Shown here: in pieces, positions 41,501 through 50,910 of the stretch
Layout: every line of letters begins with the position of its first letter
Position numbering within the stretch: position 1 is the stretch's first letter
Source: Thermoanaerobaculia bacterium
GTDB lineage: Bacteria > Acidobacteriota > Thermoanaerobaculia > Multivoradales > JAHEKO01
DNA: 64,000 nucleotides
Assembly (NCBI GenBank): GCA_945787635.1
Contig: CALZIK010000054.1
Location: forward strand, 1-64,000
Reading direction: 5' to 3'
Position numbers and translations under genes: made by a program
Notes under the pieces: generated by a model
Database searches by the model: none
The model's input: only the letters and a program-made list of their open reading frames with translations
What the model was told of the DNA's origin: nothing

Positions 41501-44500
41501 AGGTCAAGCCCTTACGGGTCGCCGAATCGACGATCTCCTGGTTGTTGGGTATCTGAAAGAGGTAGCGCTGGCGAAGGTCCTGGCTGAGGTTGGCTGCCTT
41601 CTTCATCACGGACTGGTAAGCGCGCGCCAGAAAGGAGGCCGGGTTGCCGACCTTGAACCCGTTTTCGGATAGCCACTCCAGACCGCGGTAGATCCGGAAG
41701 TCCAGGATCTCGGCCTGGTCTGGCGGCGGCAGTTTCTTGAGGCTGTTCTTGAGCTCGGCGGTGAAGTTGCGAACCGCGTCGGCGTCCTCCTGAGCCACGC
41801 TCACTTCGATCAAGTAGGCCAGAACGAAGCTCGCGTCCCGCGCTTTCTTCAACTTGCGAAATCGCTCGAGCGACTCTTCGAACCGACGCCGCGCGTCGGA
41901 ATGGCGTCGTTGCCGCAGATGGATCAGACCCATCGTCTTCTCGGTCTCGGCGAGTTGTTCCTCGGCGGACGACATGGTGAGCTGAAAGCGCGCCTTTCGC
42001 GCCTCTTCGAGGGCGGCGTCGAGCTGGCCCAAATCGGCGTAGTTCATGGCCACCGCGAGGCGGGCGATTGCCTCGCCCGCGGAGTCGTCTCGGTTCTCAC
42101 GAAGCTCGAGAGCGCGGCGAGCGGGCTTGGTCGCCGCATTGAAATCGCCGATCCGGGTGTAGGCGCGGGCCAGTCCTAGCAGGGCAAACGCGTCGTCGCC
42201 TCCCTTTTTGTGTTTCCGGAAAAGCTCGAGTGACCGGCGGTAGTAGTCGAGCGACTGGGGGTAGTGACCCTGAGCGGTCGCGACCGCGCCGAGCGCCGAC
42301 AGTGAAGTGCCGGCGGCGCGAAACAGTCTGTGCTCGTTGCGCTGTTCGAAAGCTGCGAGGTGATAGGCGTGCGCTGATTCGAGGTCGCCCAGGTGAAGCG
42401 CGACGTTGCCCAGAAAGAAACGGCAGGTCGCCGAGATGGCGGAGGTCTCGCCGTCTTCGAGCGCCTTGAGCAGATTGGAGAAGAGCAGCTCGGCTTCGTC
42501 GAAGCGGTTCTGACGCAGAAACAGCCGACCGAGCTGGACCAGCAAGAGAGCTTTGTGGCGGGCTTCGAGTCCGCCTGCCGCTCGCAGCGCGAACTGGATC
42601 GTGCTCTCCGCCTCTTGAAAGCGGCCGGCCTCTTGATCGTGGTCTGCCTTGATGCTCGCCAGGCCCAAGAGACGCTGCGGCTGGCTCGCGCTGAGCTCGA
42701 CGCCGCGTGCGAGATCGACCTCGTGGGTGCTGAGCCTGCCCAGGCGGCGGGCAATGGGCAACATGCGCCAGAGGAGCTCGAGCTCGACCGAGTCTGTGGT
42801 GCCGTCGTTCTCGTCGAGGTTCTCGGAGTCGGCTGTCTGCGCGCGCTCGCGCAACGAGGCGAGCTCGCGCACCAGAGCGTCGAGGAGCTCTTCGGCCGGG
42901 ATGTCCTTGACGTACTTGGTTTTGAAGAGTTTGAGCAAGGGCTCGATCGCCTCGGGCATTCCGGCGAGCAGCCGGTAGGAAAGCCAGTGGCTCTCGCCGC
43001 CCGCGCCACCGAAGGAGAGAAGCTCTCCCAGAGCCTGGCGGGCTTCGGTCGCCCGCTCCTGGGGAAGGCTGTGCGAGAGGGCTCGTTGATTGACCGGAGA
43101 GATGATCCTTACGGCCCGCCCCCAGGCCGAAGGCACGGTGTCCAGGATCCGGGCCTCGATGAAAGGCTCTTCCCATCCGGGCTCGACCGTGAGACCCAGG
43201 ATGGAAGCCGCCGATGCCAGCTCCGAGGGCGGCACCGGATGCTGGGTGGCAGCGAGTAGCCGGAGAGGGAATGGCTCGCCAAGCCTCGAGACTTCGGCCT
43301 CGACGTGGCGCACGAGTCGTGATGAGGGTTGATACTCGATGTCCTCATCGCCGCCGAAAAAGAAGCTGCCGTAGATCCGCCTCAGGTGTCGCTCGTGAAC
43401 CAGGGCGAAAAGCCCTTCTTCGAAGGCGAACGGGTAGCCTAGGGTCGCGGCGAGAAAACGTCGCTTGATGGCCTCCGGGAGCGAGAGACCTGCGATCAAG
43501 TTGGTGGCGAGCTGCTCCATTTCGGGGTCTTCGAGAGGCGGGACGTCGAGAATCGGAAACGGCTCGAGGGACTCGGGCCAGGGACTACCGTTGCGACCGA
43601 TGAGCACAAAGCGGAAAACCGTCAGATCCACCGTTTCGAGGAGGTGCTTCACGAAGGAGAAATCATGTGGGCTGATCTGATGGAAGTCGTCGATCACGAT
43701 CCAGATCGCCTGGTTCGCGGTGCGTGCCAGGTAGCCGAGCGCCGCCGTAGCGCGCTCGTTGAGCAAGCGGATCTCGGCTTCGGTTCGTCGTCCGCCGCGC
43801 TTGTCGAGGGCCTCCCGGATCAGCTTGGCGTCGGTCTCGGTTTCGAGCCGAGGGTGGAGCGGGTCGGTTGTCTGAAGGTCGGAAGGCGTCAAGAGCTGGG
43901 TGAGGATCTGCTCGCTCAGAATCGGCGCCTCGATCCGAGGTGGACGGGCTCGGAGCCAGAGTCGAAGCCCGTGCCGGCGGGCGATCGCCTGCCAAGCGAG
44001 CCGCGTCTTGCCGCAGCCGAGGGGACCTGAGACCCGGGTCACGGTTTCGTCAAGGAGCGCCGAGAGGCTGTCGGCGAGCGGCTCTCTCTCGACCCAGTGG
44101 GTCTTTTGCCCGAGAACCTCGGAATTGCGCCAGGGCAGATGGTCGTATTGAGGGCCGTCGAACCGCACCAGAGGCAGCGCCTTGCCGGACAGACCCTGGT
44201 AGGACCCGCCCGGCGTCAATGCGGGGATGTACTCGAGCATCTTCGCCGACCGGCCGGTCAAATAGATGCCCGGATCGACCTGGGGCTTTTCGTTGCTCAA
44301 GTCGCTGTCCAGGTCGTCGTCTTCGAGGTCGGCGGTTCCGGCGCGCAAACGGACAACGCCCGGGTAGATGACCGCGAGCGGAGTGGGACCGTCAGCGCGG
44401 CTGCCCGCGTCGTTTCGCGTCTCGATCTCGAGGTGCCGCGCCCAGTCGGTGGCGGCGTCGAAGATCGCGGGGTCACCGCCCCAGGGCACCACCGCGAAGG

Positions 44501-44651
44501 CGCCCCGACCCACCGGGTAGATCCCCGGAGGCCTGTCGTGCGCGCTTTCGAGCTCTTGATTCGGTGCTCGGACCTTGCCCTTGGCATCCAGCCACCAGAG
44601 CCGCAGCACGGCGCAGGGCAGGCGGGACTCGAGCTGCGCGGGTGGCGTCAT
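41490..44651 (-). CDS. Large P-loop ATPase with TPR repeats (STAND/AAA-like)
   Basis: 1,053 residues from ATG 44651. Residues 1-190 are a domain I do not recognise with two GIY.xxGR motifs (PPGIYPVGRG, DPGIYLTGRS). Walker A GPLGCGKT lies at 209-216 and Walker B IWIVIDDFHQIS follows near 325; the nucleotide domain resembles AAA/STAND ATPases. From about 690 to the end there are roughly ten TPR-like helical pairs (for example HKALLLVQLGRLFLRQNRFD, NYADLGQLDAALEEARKA). No HTH, TIR, nuclease or protease effector is visible. STAND proteins sense a ligand through the repeats and oligomerise. Could be regulatory; evidence for defence is lacking. Confidence 0.8.
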   Translation of the reverse strand: MTPPAQLESRLPCAVLRLWWLDAKGKVRAPNQELESAHDRPPGIYPVGRGAFAVVPWGGDPAIFDAATDWARHLEIETRNDAGSRADGPTPLAVIYPGVVRLRAGTADLEDDDLDSDLSNEKPQVDPGIYLTGRSAKMLEYIPALTPGGSYQGLSGKALPLVRFDGPQYDHLPWRNSEVLGQKTHWVEREPLADSLSALLDETVTRVSGPLGCGKTRLAWQAIARRHGLRLWLRARPPRIEAPILSEQILTQLLTPSDLQTTDPLHPRLETETDAKLIREALDKRGGRRTEAEIRLLNERATAALGYLARTANQAIWIVIDDFHQISPHDFSFVKHLLETVDLTVFRFVLIGRNGSPWPESLEPFPILDVPPLEDPEMEQLATNLIAGLSLPEAIKRRFLAATLGYPFAFEEGLFALVHERHLRRIYGSFFFGGDEDIEYQPSSRLVRHVEAEVSRLGEPFPLRLLAATQHPVPPSELASAASILGLTVEPGWEEPFIEARILDTVPSAWGRAVRIISPVNQRALSHSLPQERATEARQALGELLSFGGAGGESHWLSYRLLAGMPEAIEPLLKLFKTKYVKDIPAEELLDALVRELASLRERAQTADSENLDENDGTTDSVELELLWRMLPIARRLGRLSTHEVDLARGVELSASQPQRLLGLASIKADHDQEAGRFQEAESTIQFALRAAGGLEARHKALLLVQLGRLFLRQNRFDEAELLFSNLLKALEDGETSAISATCRFFLGNVALHLGDLESAHAYHLAAFEQRNEHRLFRAAGTSLSALGAVATAQGHYPQSLDYYRRSLELFRKHKKGGDDAFALLGLARAYTRIGDFNAATKPARRALELRENRDDSAGEAIARLAVAMNYADLGQLDAALEEARKARFQLTMSSAEEQLAETEKTMGLIHLRQRRHSDARRRFEESLERFRKLKKARDASFVLAYLIEVSVAQEDADAVRNFTAELKNSLKKLPPPDQAEILDFRIYRGLEWLSENGFKVGNPASFLARAYQSVMKKAANLSQDLRQRYLFQIPNNQEIVDSATRKGLTSTE

Positions 44652-44795
44652 CGGCGGGTTGGAGCACAGCTGTCGTGACCGCGCCCAACGGTGGATTTTA
44701 CGGGACTTCCGGGTAGAATGCAGGCGGCGCCGCCGTCCCGGGGGTCGCCCCACCGACTCTAATCCAGCCTACCAGGACCCTGAGGGGGACTTCCG

Positions 44796-45344
44796 ATGTC
44801 ACGAAGACGACTGATGAATCGACTCACCTACTTCACGATCGAAGACGAAAGCATGTTGGCTGAGGCCTTTGCCGAGTTCGACGAGGACATTCTTGCGGTG
44901 ACCTACAAGGTCGACGGGACCGAAGACGTTTTCGTTACCACCGCCGAGACGCGAGAAGCCATGGACCGCAACGATGTGCCGTACAACCTCTTGGCGGAGG
45001 AGGATTCGAGCAAGATCGCGATCTATCACACCTTGCTCTCCAAGGAAGAGTTGGGCGACTACGAGGACGCGATCCGAGCCCTGGCGCTGGCCTACCAAGG
45101 AGTGGCGATCGCCTGCATCGGAGTCAACGGCGAGACCGATCTCGGTTTCGACTTGAGCGATGGCGCCAAGGGCTACACTTATTTTACGGCGCCGGCGGGG
45201 CACACGTTCATTTGGCGAGTTTTCAAGACTCGTGACGACGCCATGGATTTCTTGAGCAAGTTGAGCCTCAACGATAAGACCGTGGTGGCCTGGGTCAAGG
45301 CGATTCCACTGGGTTCGTCGGCCGAGTTGACCAGCTATCACTAG
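44796..45344 (+). CDS. Conserved-looking cytosolic protein of unknown function
   Basis: 182 residues, acidic, no signal or membrane segment. GAGGGGG precedes the ATG at 7 bases, a strong ribosome-binding site. Features a sequence with many Asp/Glu and an ILAVTYKVDGTEDVFVTT strand. I do not recognise the family. It is divergent from the P-loop/TPR gene and lies before xseA; there is no operon evidence with either. Confidence 0.6.
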   Translation: MSRRRLMNRLTYFTIEDESMLAEAFAEFDEDILAVTYKVDGTEDVFVTTAETREAMDRNDVPYNLLAEEDSSKIAIYHTLLSKEELGDYEDAIRALALAYQGVAIACIGVNGETDLGFDLSDGAKGYTYFTAPAGHTFIWRVFKTRDDAMDFLSKLSLNDKTVVAWVKAIPLGSSAELTSYH

Positions 45345-45424
45345 AGCGAGTTCCACGTTGCCGGTGCCTCGATGGAAGTAGAGCTGCGATCGGCGGCCGG
45401 CGGTCTCGGGTCCGGAGAGCTGGG

Positions 45425-46789
45425 CTGAAGCTGCCGTTCGAAGAGAAGACCTACCGGGTTTCCGAGTTCGCCTCGGAAGTGCGAGACGCGCTTCGCTCGC
45501 GGCTGCCTTCCGCGTGGTTGAGCGGCGAGGTGCAGCGGCTGCGCCGCAGCGGCCGCGGGCATCTTTACTTCGAGCTGGTGGAGAAGGGGTCGGGCGACGA
45601 CATCGTCGCCAAGCTCGAGGCGGTCGTGTGGCGCAGCGACCTCGAGCAGATCGAAAGGGAACTAGGGCGCCAGGAACAGACCCTCGCCGACGGCGTCGAA
45701 ATTCGTTGCCGTGCGCAGGTTGATTTCTACCCTCCCTTTGGCCGCCTTCAGCTGGTTGTCCGCAGAGTGGATCCGGATTTCACGCTGGGACTGATCAGCC
45801 GCCGCCGCCGAGAGACGCTCAAGCAGCTCGCCGCCGCGGGCCTGCTGGATCTGAACAAGACGCTCGAGCTGAGTCAGGTCCCATTGCGGGTCGGGCTCGT
45901 GACCTCCTTCGACAGCGCTGCCTACCACGATTTCGTGAGCACTCTTCGCAAGAGCGGCTTCGGCTTCGAGGTCGAGCTTTTCCATTCGGCGGTGCAGGGT
46001 CAGAGCGCCGAGCGCGAGCTCGAGGCCGCGCTTGCGCGCGCAAGCGCGGTGCCTCTTGATTGTCTGGTTGTGGTCCGGGGGGGTGGCTCGCGAACCGATC
46101 TGGCGGTGTTCGACAGCAGGCGGCTCGCCGAGATTCTGGCCCGCTTTCGGGTTCCGGTCATCACCGGCCTCGGCCATGAGATCGACGAAGCAGTCGCGGA
46201 TCTCGTGGCTCACACCCGAACCAAGACTCCGACCGAAGCCGGAGAGTTCCTGGTGCGGCAGATGCAGGACGCCGAGGCCCGCGTTGCGCGGATCGGCGAT
46301 CGGGTTCTGGCGAGCGCGCAGGGTCGGCTGGCGGCATCGAGGGGGATCCTCGGGACGCTCGGCCGTGAACTGGGTCTGGTCCGCTTTCGGGTGAGCGCCG
46401 CCGGCACGAGGCTGGGCTCTCTGGGCGAGAGGCTCGCCGCGAGCGCCGGCGGACGTCTCGAGTCGGCTGACGGTCGGCTTGGTGCGCGAGCTTCCCAGTT
46501 TCGCGCCCTGGCCATGGTTCGGGTGCGTGAGGCGGCGGGTCGGATCGAACAGCTGGTGGTTCGCGCCGCGAGATCGTCGAGCGTCGACCTGCGAAGGCAG
46601 GCAAAGCATCTGAGCGGCCTCGAACGGCTGTGCAGGCAGCTTTCACCCGAGCGCACCCTCCGACGCGGTTTCTCGATCACGCGCACCGAAGAGGGTAAGG
46701 TATTGCGATCCTCGGCACGGGCCGTTGCCGGAAGCCGGCTCACGACGGAGCTCGCCGAGGGAGTTGTCCGGAGTCGAGTGGAGCGCTGA
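45425..46789 (+). CDS. xseA: Exodeoxyribonuclease VII large subunit
   Basis: 454 residues if the start is CTG 45425. The family N-terminus (TYRVSEFASEVRDAL, LPSAWLSGEVQRLRRSG) needs codons upstream of the nearest in-frame GTG (45479), and the only plausible start with a Shine-Dalgarno is this CTG (GGAG seven bases ahead). The OB-fold (about 20-110) is followed by the catalytic domain with VRGGGSRTDLAVFD, then a coiled-coil region (about 280-410). Cuts single-stranded DNA in both directions; needs XseB, whose gene overlaps its stop. Length matches E. coli (456). Confidence 0.9.
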   Translation: MKLPFEEKTYRVSEFASEVRDALRSRLPSAWLSGEVQRLRRSGRGHLYFELVEKGSGDDIVAKLEAVVWRSDLEQIERELGRQEQTLADGVEIRCRAQVDFYPPFGRLQLVVRRVDPDFTLGLISRRRRETLKQLAAAGLLDLNKTLELSQVPLRVGLVTSFDSAAYHDFVSTLRKSGFGFEVELFHSAVQGQSAERELEAALARASAVPLDCLVVVRGGGSRTDLAVFDSRRLAEILARFRVPVITGLGHEIDEAVADLVAHTRTKTPTEAGEFLVRQMQDAEARVARIGDRVLASAQGRLAASRGILGTLGRELGLVRFRVSAAGTRLGSLGERLAASAGGRLESADGRLGARASQFRALAMVRVREAAGRIEQLVVRAARSSSVDLRRQAKHLSGLERLCRQLSPERTLRRGFSITRTEEGKVLRSSARAVAGSRLTTELAEGVVRSRVER

Positions 46790-47037
46790 TGAAAGATGAA
46801 GCCAAGAACGAGTCCGAGCTGAGCTTCGGGGACGCCCTTGCCCAGCTCGAAGAGATCCTGGAGCGGATCGAAGCCGAGGAGACCGACATCGATGAGCTTG
46901 CCGGACAGCTCAAGCGGGCCGCGGGCCTGCTCGATCTTTGCCGGGTCAAGATCCACAAAGCCGAAACCGAGGTCAAGCAGATCGTCGCCGACCTCGAGAA
47001 GGACGATGCACCCGCTCCCGAGGAGGAGGGCGGCTAG
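46789..47037 (+). CDS. xseB: Exodeoxyribonuclease VII small subunit
   Basis: 82 residues. SFGDALAQLEEILERIEAEE and DIDELAGQLKRAAGLLDLC are the usual two helices, with an acidic tail. XseB binds several to one XseA and is needed for activity. Start ATG 46789 overlaps the xseA stop, so they are translationally coupled. The rhomboid gene begins directly after its stop. Confidence 0.92.
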   Translation: MKDEAKNESELSFGDALAQLEEILERIEAEETDIDELAGQLKRAAGLLDLCRVKIHKAETEVKQIVADLEKDDAPAPEEEGG

Positions 47038-47895
47038 GTGTTGTCCAGGCAGACCAGCGGATCCGTCGTCTGCCCGTCGTGCGCGCGTCTGGTCGGCGTG
47101 CGTGAGGAGGTCTGCCCGCACTGCGGACGAAGCAACCCCGGGATGTGGGGCTTTGCAGGAGTCCTGCGCAAGCTTGATCTCGAGGAGAGCTCGACCCAGC
47201 TGATCGTTTGGGGCTGTGTTGGGCTGTACGTGCTGAGTCTCGCTCTCCAGCCTGCGGCGATCTCGTTAGGCGGCGGCCTCTTTGGGCTGCTGTCGCCGGG
47301 GCGCGAGGCGCTGGTGCGGTTGGGGGCGAGCGGTGCGCTTCCGGTCGTTGCCGCCGGTCGGTGGTGGACGGTTCTGACCGCCGGCTGGCTGCACGGCGGG
47401 CTGCTCCACATCTTCTTCAACCTGATGTGGGTGCGCCAGCTCGGCCCGGCGACGACCCACCTCTACGGGCCGGGCCGGATGCTCCTCATCTACTTGATCT
47501 CGTCTGTGGTCGGCTTTTTGGCGAGTTCCCTGGGTGGCGCCTATCTGTACCCGTTGTCTTTTTTGATGGGAGGCTCGCCCTACGCCATCAGCGTCGGCGC
47601 GTCGGCTGCGGTTTTCGGACTCCTCGGCGCGATGGTCTACGCCGGCCGCCGCGGAGTCGGCAGTCACCTGGGCCGTCAGGCGTGGGGCTACGCCGTGGCA
47701 CTCTTCATCTTCGGCCTGATCGTTCCGGGCGTGGACAACTGGGCCCACCTCGGAGGGTTCGTGGGCGGCTACATCCTCGGACGGATCCTGGATCCGGTGC
47801 GGCCCGAGAAACTCGACCACACGGTCGGGGCGGCCGCGCTGCTCCTGGCCACGTTGGCCGCGATCGCTCTGTCTCTTGCCGTCGGCATACGCTAG
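47038..47895 (+). CDS. Rhomboid intramembrane serine protease with N-terminal zinc ribbon
   Basis: 285 residues from GTG 47038, immediately after the xseB stop. Residues 12-30 form a CPSC..CPHCG zinc ribbon. The rhomboid core then has HIFFNLMWVRQLG, the active-site Ser 189 in SVGASAAVFGLLG and His 237 in DNWAHLGGFVGG, so the catalytic dyad is intact. Cleaves transmembrane segments in the membrane. Its 3' end overlaps the JAMM gene start by up to 20 bases. Confidence 0.92.
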   Translation: MLSRQTSGSVVCPSCARLVGVREEVCPHCGRSNPGMWGFAGVLRKLDLEESSTQLIVWGCVGLYVLSLALQPAAISLGGGLFGLLSPGREALVRLGASGALPVVAAGRWWTVLTAGWLHGGLLHIFFNLMWVRQLGPATTHLYGPGRMLLIYLISSVVGFLASSLGGAYLYPLSFLMGGSPYAISVGASAAVFGLLGAMVYAGRRGVGSHLGRQAWGYAVALFIFGLIVPGVDNWAHLGGFVGGYILGRILDPVRPEKLDHTVGAAALLLATLAAIALSLAVGIR

Positions 47896-48319
47896 AAGCC
47901 TGCATTTGCCGGGGCGGATCTGCTCTGCTCTGGCCCGCCATGCGGCCGAAAGCTGGCCGGAGGAGTGCTGCGGGGTTCTGGTCGGATCCGAGACCCGACC
48001 CGGCAGGACCGATGTGAAGATCGCGCTGCCCGGCGACAACCTGAGCCCGGAGCCGACGCGGAGGTTCGTCGTCTCTCCGGCCTCGATTCTCGAAGCCCAG
48101 CGGCATGCCCGGGCGCAGGAGCTCGCGGTGGTGGGCTACTATCATTCGCATCCGGGCGGCTCCGGTCGTCCGAGCGATCTCGATCGGCGGGACGCCTGGC
48201 CGGATACGAGTTATGTCATTCTGGGCCTCGATGGAACCGAGGTGGCATCGGCCCGGAGCTGGCGGCTCGACGGTTCGGTTTTCGTCGAAGAGGTCGTTGT
48301 GACCGATTCAGACCCCTGA
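47876..48319 (+). CDS. JAMM (Mov34/MPN, M67-type) metallopeptidase
   Basis: 147 residues from TTG 47876, or shorter by 10 if TTG 47906 is used. All JAMM residues are present: Glu 30 in PEECCGVLVG, then YYHSHPGGSGRPSDLD with His 90, His 92, Ser 100 and Asp 103 (zinc site). Bacterial members cleave ubiquitin-like or sulfur-carrier proteins next to their C-terminal Gly-Gly, and several sit with ThiS/MoaD/CysO genes. Its stop overlaps the E1-like gene by one base pair (TGATG). Confidence 0.9.
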   Translation: MPSAYARSLHLPGRICSALARHAAESWPEECCGVLVGSETRPGRTDVKIALPGDNLSPEPTRRFVVSPASILEAQRHARAQELAVVGYYHSHPGGSGRPSDLDRRDAWPDTSYVILGLDGTEVASARSWRLDGSVFVEEVVVTDSDP

Positions 48320-49491
48320 TGACGACAGCAGCTCAAGAACTCCTGACCCACGCGGAGATCCGGCGCTACGGTCGGCATCTCATCCTCCCCGAGGTGGGCA
48401 CCTCCGGCCAGGAAAAGCTCAAGCAATCGCGGGTGCTGCTGATTGGAGCCGGTGGATTGGGCTCGCCCGCCGCGCTCTATCTCGCGGCCGCCGGCGTTGG
48501 CACGATCGGTCTCGCCGAGTTCGACACCGTCGACGAAACCAATCTGCAGCGCCAGATCCTGTACTCGAGCGGTGATGTCGGCCGATCCAAGATTTCAGCC
48601 GCCGTCGAGCGGCTGCGAGACATCAATCCCCACGTCGCGATCGAGCCCCACGAGCTGCGCGTCGACGTATCCAACGCCCTCGATCTGATCTCGGGCTTCG
48701 ATCTGGTGGTCGATGGCAGCGACAACTTCTCGACGCGCTATCTGATCAACGACGCGTGTGTCCTAGCCGGCAAGCCCGACGTCTTCGGCTCCATCTTCCG
48801 CTTCGAAGGGCAGGTCTCGGTCTTTTGCACTCCGGACGGTCCCTGTTACCGGTGTCTGTTTCCGGAGCCGCCACCTCCGGGCTCCGTGCCGTCGTGCGCC
48901 GAGGCCGGCGTCCTCGGCGTGCTGCCCGGCATCATCGGTTCCCTCCAGGCCAACGAAGCCCTGAAGCTTCTGCTCGGTCGGGGAGAACCGCTCATCGGGC
49001 GCCTTCTTCTCTTCGACGCGCTGGCCTGCGGCTTTCGCGAGTTGACCCTGCCCAGGGACGTCGGATGCTCGGTCTGCGGCGACCATCCGACGCGAACGCG
49101 TCTCGAGCAGTACGACGAAGCTTGCGCGGCGCCCGAGGCCGAGGCGGGGCCGACCGGGAGCGCTCTGGCAGGCGGCATCGACATCGGTCCGAAGGAGCTC
49201 GAGAAATGGCTCCGCAAGGGAGCCGAAGTGAAGCTCATCGACGTGCGTACGCCGGTGGAGGTCCAGATCTGCCGCCTGGAGCCGGCGTCCTGGATTCCGA
49301 TGAGCGAGATCGGCGCCAGATGGGAGGAGCTCGATCCCGGTGAGCGTCTGGTCGTCTACTGCCACCACGGGACACGATCGGCTCAGGTCGTCCGTTTCCT
49401 GCGCTCGCAGGGTCTTTCTGACGTGTGGAATCTGGCCGGCGGCATCGATCGATGGAGCCTGGAGATCGATCCGAGACTGCCCCGGTACTAG
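48319..49491 (+). CDS. E1-like adenylyltransferase fused to rhodanese domain (MoeB/ThiF type)
   Basis: 390 residues. N-terminal ThiF domain: nucleotide motif GAGGLGS (43-49), DNFSTRYLINDACV, catalytic Cys 193 in SVPSCAEAGVLG, and zinc cysteines CYRC (176-179) with CSVC (about 250-253). The C-terminal rhodanese domain (about 290-390) has active-site Cys 348 in VVYCHHGTRSAQ. This architecture adenylates the C-terminal Gly of a sulfur carrier (MoaD or ThiS) and transfers sulfur to it. The JAMM gene directly before it and the MoaD-MoaE fusion at 50835 make a coherent set. Confidence 0.93.
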   Translation: MTTAAQELLTHAEIRRYGRHLILPEVGTSGQEKLKQSRVLLIGAGGLGSPAALYLAAAGVGTIGLAEFDTVDETNLQRQILYSSGDVGRSKISAAVERLRDINPHVAIEPHELRVDVSNALDLISGFDLVVDGSDNFSTRYLINDACVLAGKPDVFGSIFRFEGQVSVFCTPDGPCYRCLFPEPPPPGSVPSCAEAGVLGVLPGIIGSLQANEALKLLLGRGEPLIGRLLLFDALACGFRELTLPRDVGCSVCGDHPTRTRLEQYDEACAAPEAEAGPTGSALAGGIDIGPKELEKWLRKGAEVKLIDVRTPVEVQICRLEPASWIPMSEIGARWEELDPGERLVVYCHHGTRSAQVVRFLRSQGLSDVWNLAGGIDRWSLEIDPRLPRY

Positions 49492-49506
49492 GCTCGGCGC
49501 CTCGAC

Positions 49507-50910
49507 GTGCGACGAGACCTCTTCGGCCCCCTCTTCCTGATCGTGTTGATCGTGATGGCGGCCGGCCTGGCCGGGGTGACCCGCTTTCCCGACGCGGCCT
49601 GGGTTCAAGCGGTTTCGCGCGCCGCGGTGTTCGGCCCCTGGATCGCTCGGCTGGCCGAGCTCTACCGGCGGCCGGCCAAGGAGAGCCTGGCGCCTGAAGA
49701 CCCCGGCGATGAGGCGGGCGGTCCGGAGATCGTCTATCGGTTGGATCTCGAGCGGTTCGAAGCCAGGCCCCAGGTCTGGGTACCCGAGGGCACGGGGCTC
49801 TTTGCGGAGCCCGGGCAAGCCTCGTCGCGTCTGGCTACGCTCCGCGCGACCGCCAATCTGAATGTCTTCGACCGGCAGGGCGACTGGTACATGGTTCGCT
49901 ACGAAGAGGAGAAGGGCTGGGTTCGCCTTGCGGATCTCGTGGAGTCGACGACCCCTCCCCTCGGCAGCGCGCCGGAGCCACCGTTACCGCTGCCGGCGCG
50001 ACCACCGGATCCAGAGGTTTTGGCATCGGCGAGGGCTCTTCTGGGAGAGCCCTCGGAGGTCGACTCGCTGGGTCCCTACCGTTTGTACACCGACGTTCGG
50101 GATCGCGCTTTACTGTCGAACCTTGCCGGGCTTGCCGACCAACTCGAGCCGGCGTATAGCGAACGCTACGGCCTCGAACCGCTGCCCGGTGCGGCTGAGG
50201 CGGTGGTCTTGTTCGAGTCGCCCGAGAGCTATCAGCGCTTCCGACATGCCGATCCCGAGACCCGCGCGGTGCGAGTGCCCGGCTTGGTTCGCCGTGGCGT
50301 GGTCGCCACCTATGCGGGCGATCGCAGCTACGGTGAGATCGCCGCCACCGTGGTTCACGAGCTCACCCATCTGCTCAATCGGCGCGCTCTCGGGCCGGCA
50401 TTGCCGCCATGGCTCGACGAGGGGCTGGCCGACGACCTGGGACAATCCCGCATCGAAGGCCGGCGGCTGACGCCGGGGAGGCTCGGGGGTTCCTTTCGGC
50501 GAAGCGGTAACCGGATCGACTACGGGGGCGGCCGGGCGGCCGCGATCGAGCTTCAAAGGGCTCTCAGTGCCGACTCCCTGCCGACGATCGAAGAGCTGGT
50601 GCGGCTCGACTGGGCCGAGTTTCGAACCGCCGAAGGGCGGGCTTTGCGCTACGGTCAGTCGTCGTTTTTTGTTCGCTGGCTGCTCGACGCTGCCGATCCC
50701 GAACTGGCTTCCGGCTTTCGCGCGTTTCTCAGAGACGTCTCCGAGGGCCGTGCGCTCACTCCCGAGGCGCTCGGCGAGCGCCTCGACCGGCCCTGGAGCT
50801 TGCTCGATCGCCGGTTGGCGTCGTTCGTGAAGCTTCAGGCCATCGACGAGGGCGCGCCGTCGGGCGAGAGCGGCTCTTCTTCGCGCCAGGCCATCGATCC
50901 GTCGTCGTAA
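49507..50910 (+). CDS. Membrane-anchored gluzincin-type metallopeptidase with SH3-like domain
   Basis: 467 residues. An N-terminal helix (about 7-25) anchors the protein outside; residues about 85-140 form an SH3-like domain (GLFAEPGQASSRLATL, YMVRYEEEKGWVRL). The peptidase domain has HELTH (VVHELTHLLN, near 283-290) and a downstream WLDEGLAD, the pattern of gluzincins whose third ligand is the Glu after the first motif. Probable role in periplasmic proteolysis; substrate unknown. Sixteen bases after the E1-rhodanese stop. Confidence 0.85.
   Translation: MRRDLFGPLFLIVLIVMAAGLAGVTRFPDAAWVQAVSRAAVFGPWIARLAELYRRPAKESLAPEDPGDEAGGPEIVYRLDLERFEARPQVWVPEGTGLFAEPGQASSRLATLRATANLNVFDRQGDWYMVRYEEEKGWVRLADLVESTTPPLGSAPEPPLPLPARPPDPEVLASARALLGEPSEVDSLGPYRLYTDVRDRALLSNLAGLADQLEPAYSERYGLEPLPGAAEAVVLFESPESYQRFRHADPETRAVRVPGLVRRGVVATYAGDRSYGEIAATVVHELTHLLNRRALGPALPPWLDEGLADDLGQSRIEGRRLTPGRLGGSFRRSGNRIDYGGGRAAAIELQRALSADSLPTIEELVRLDWAEFRTAEGRALRYGQSSFFVRWLLDAADPELASGFRAFLRDVSEGRALTPEALGERLDRPWSLLDRRLASFVKLQAIDEGAPSGESGSSSRQAIDPSS

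Noticed and set aside
41490-44651. STAND-type antiphage protein (Avs/AVAST-like)
   Set aside because: Although it has a P-loop domain and repeats, there is no effector domain at either end and no other defence gene nearby.
44714-44719. TAGAAT as the promoter of the hypothetical gene at 44796
   Set aside because: No convincing -35 hexamer at the right distance, and AT-rich hexamers occur by chance.
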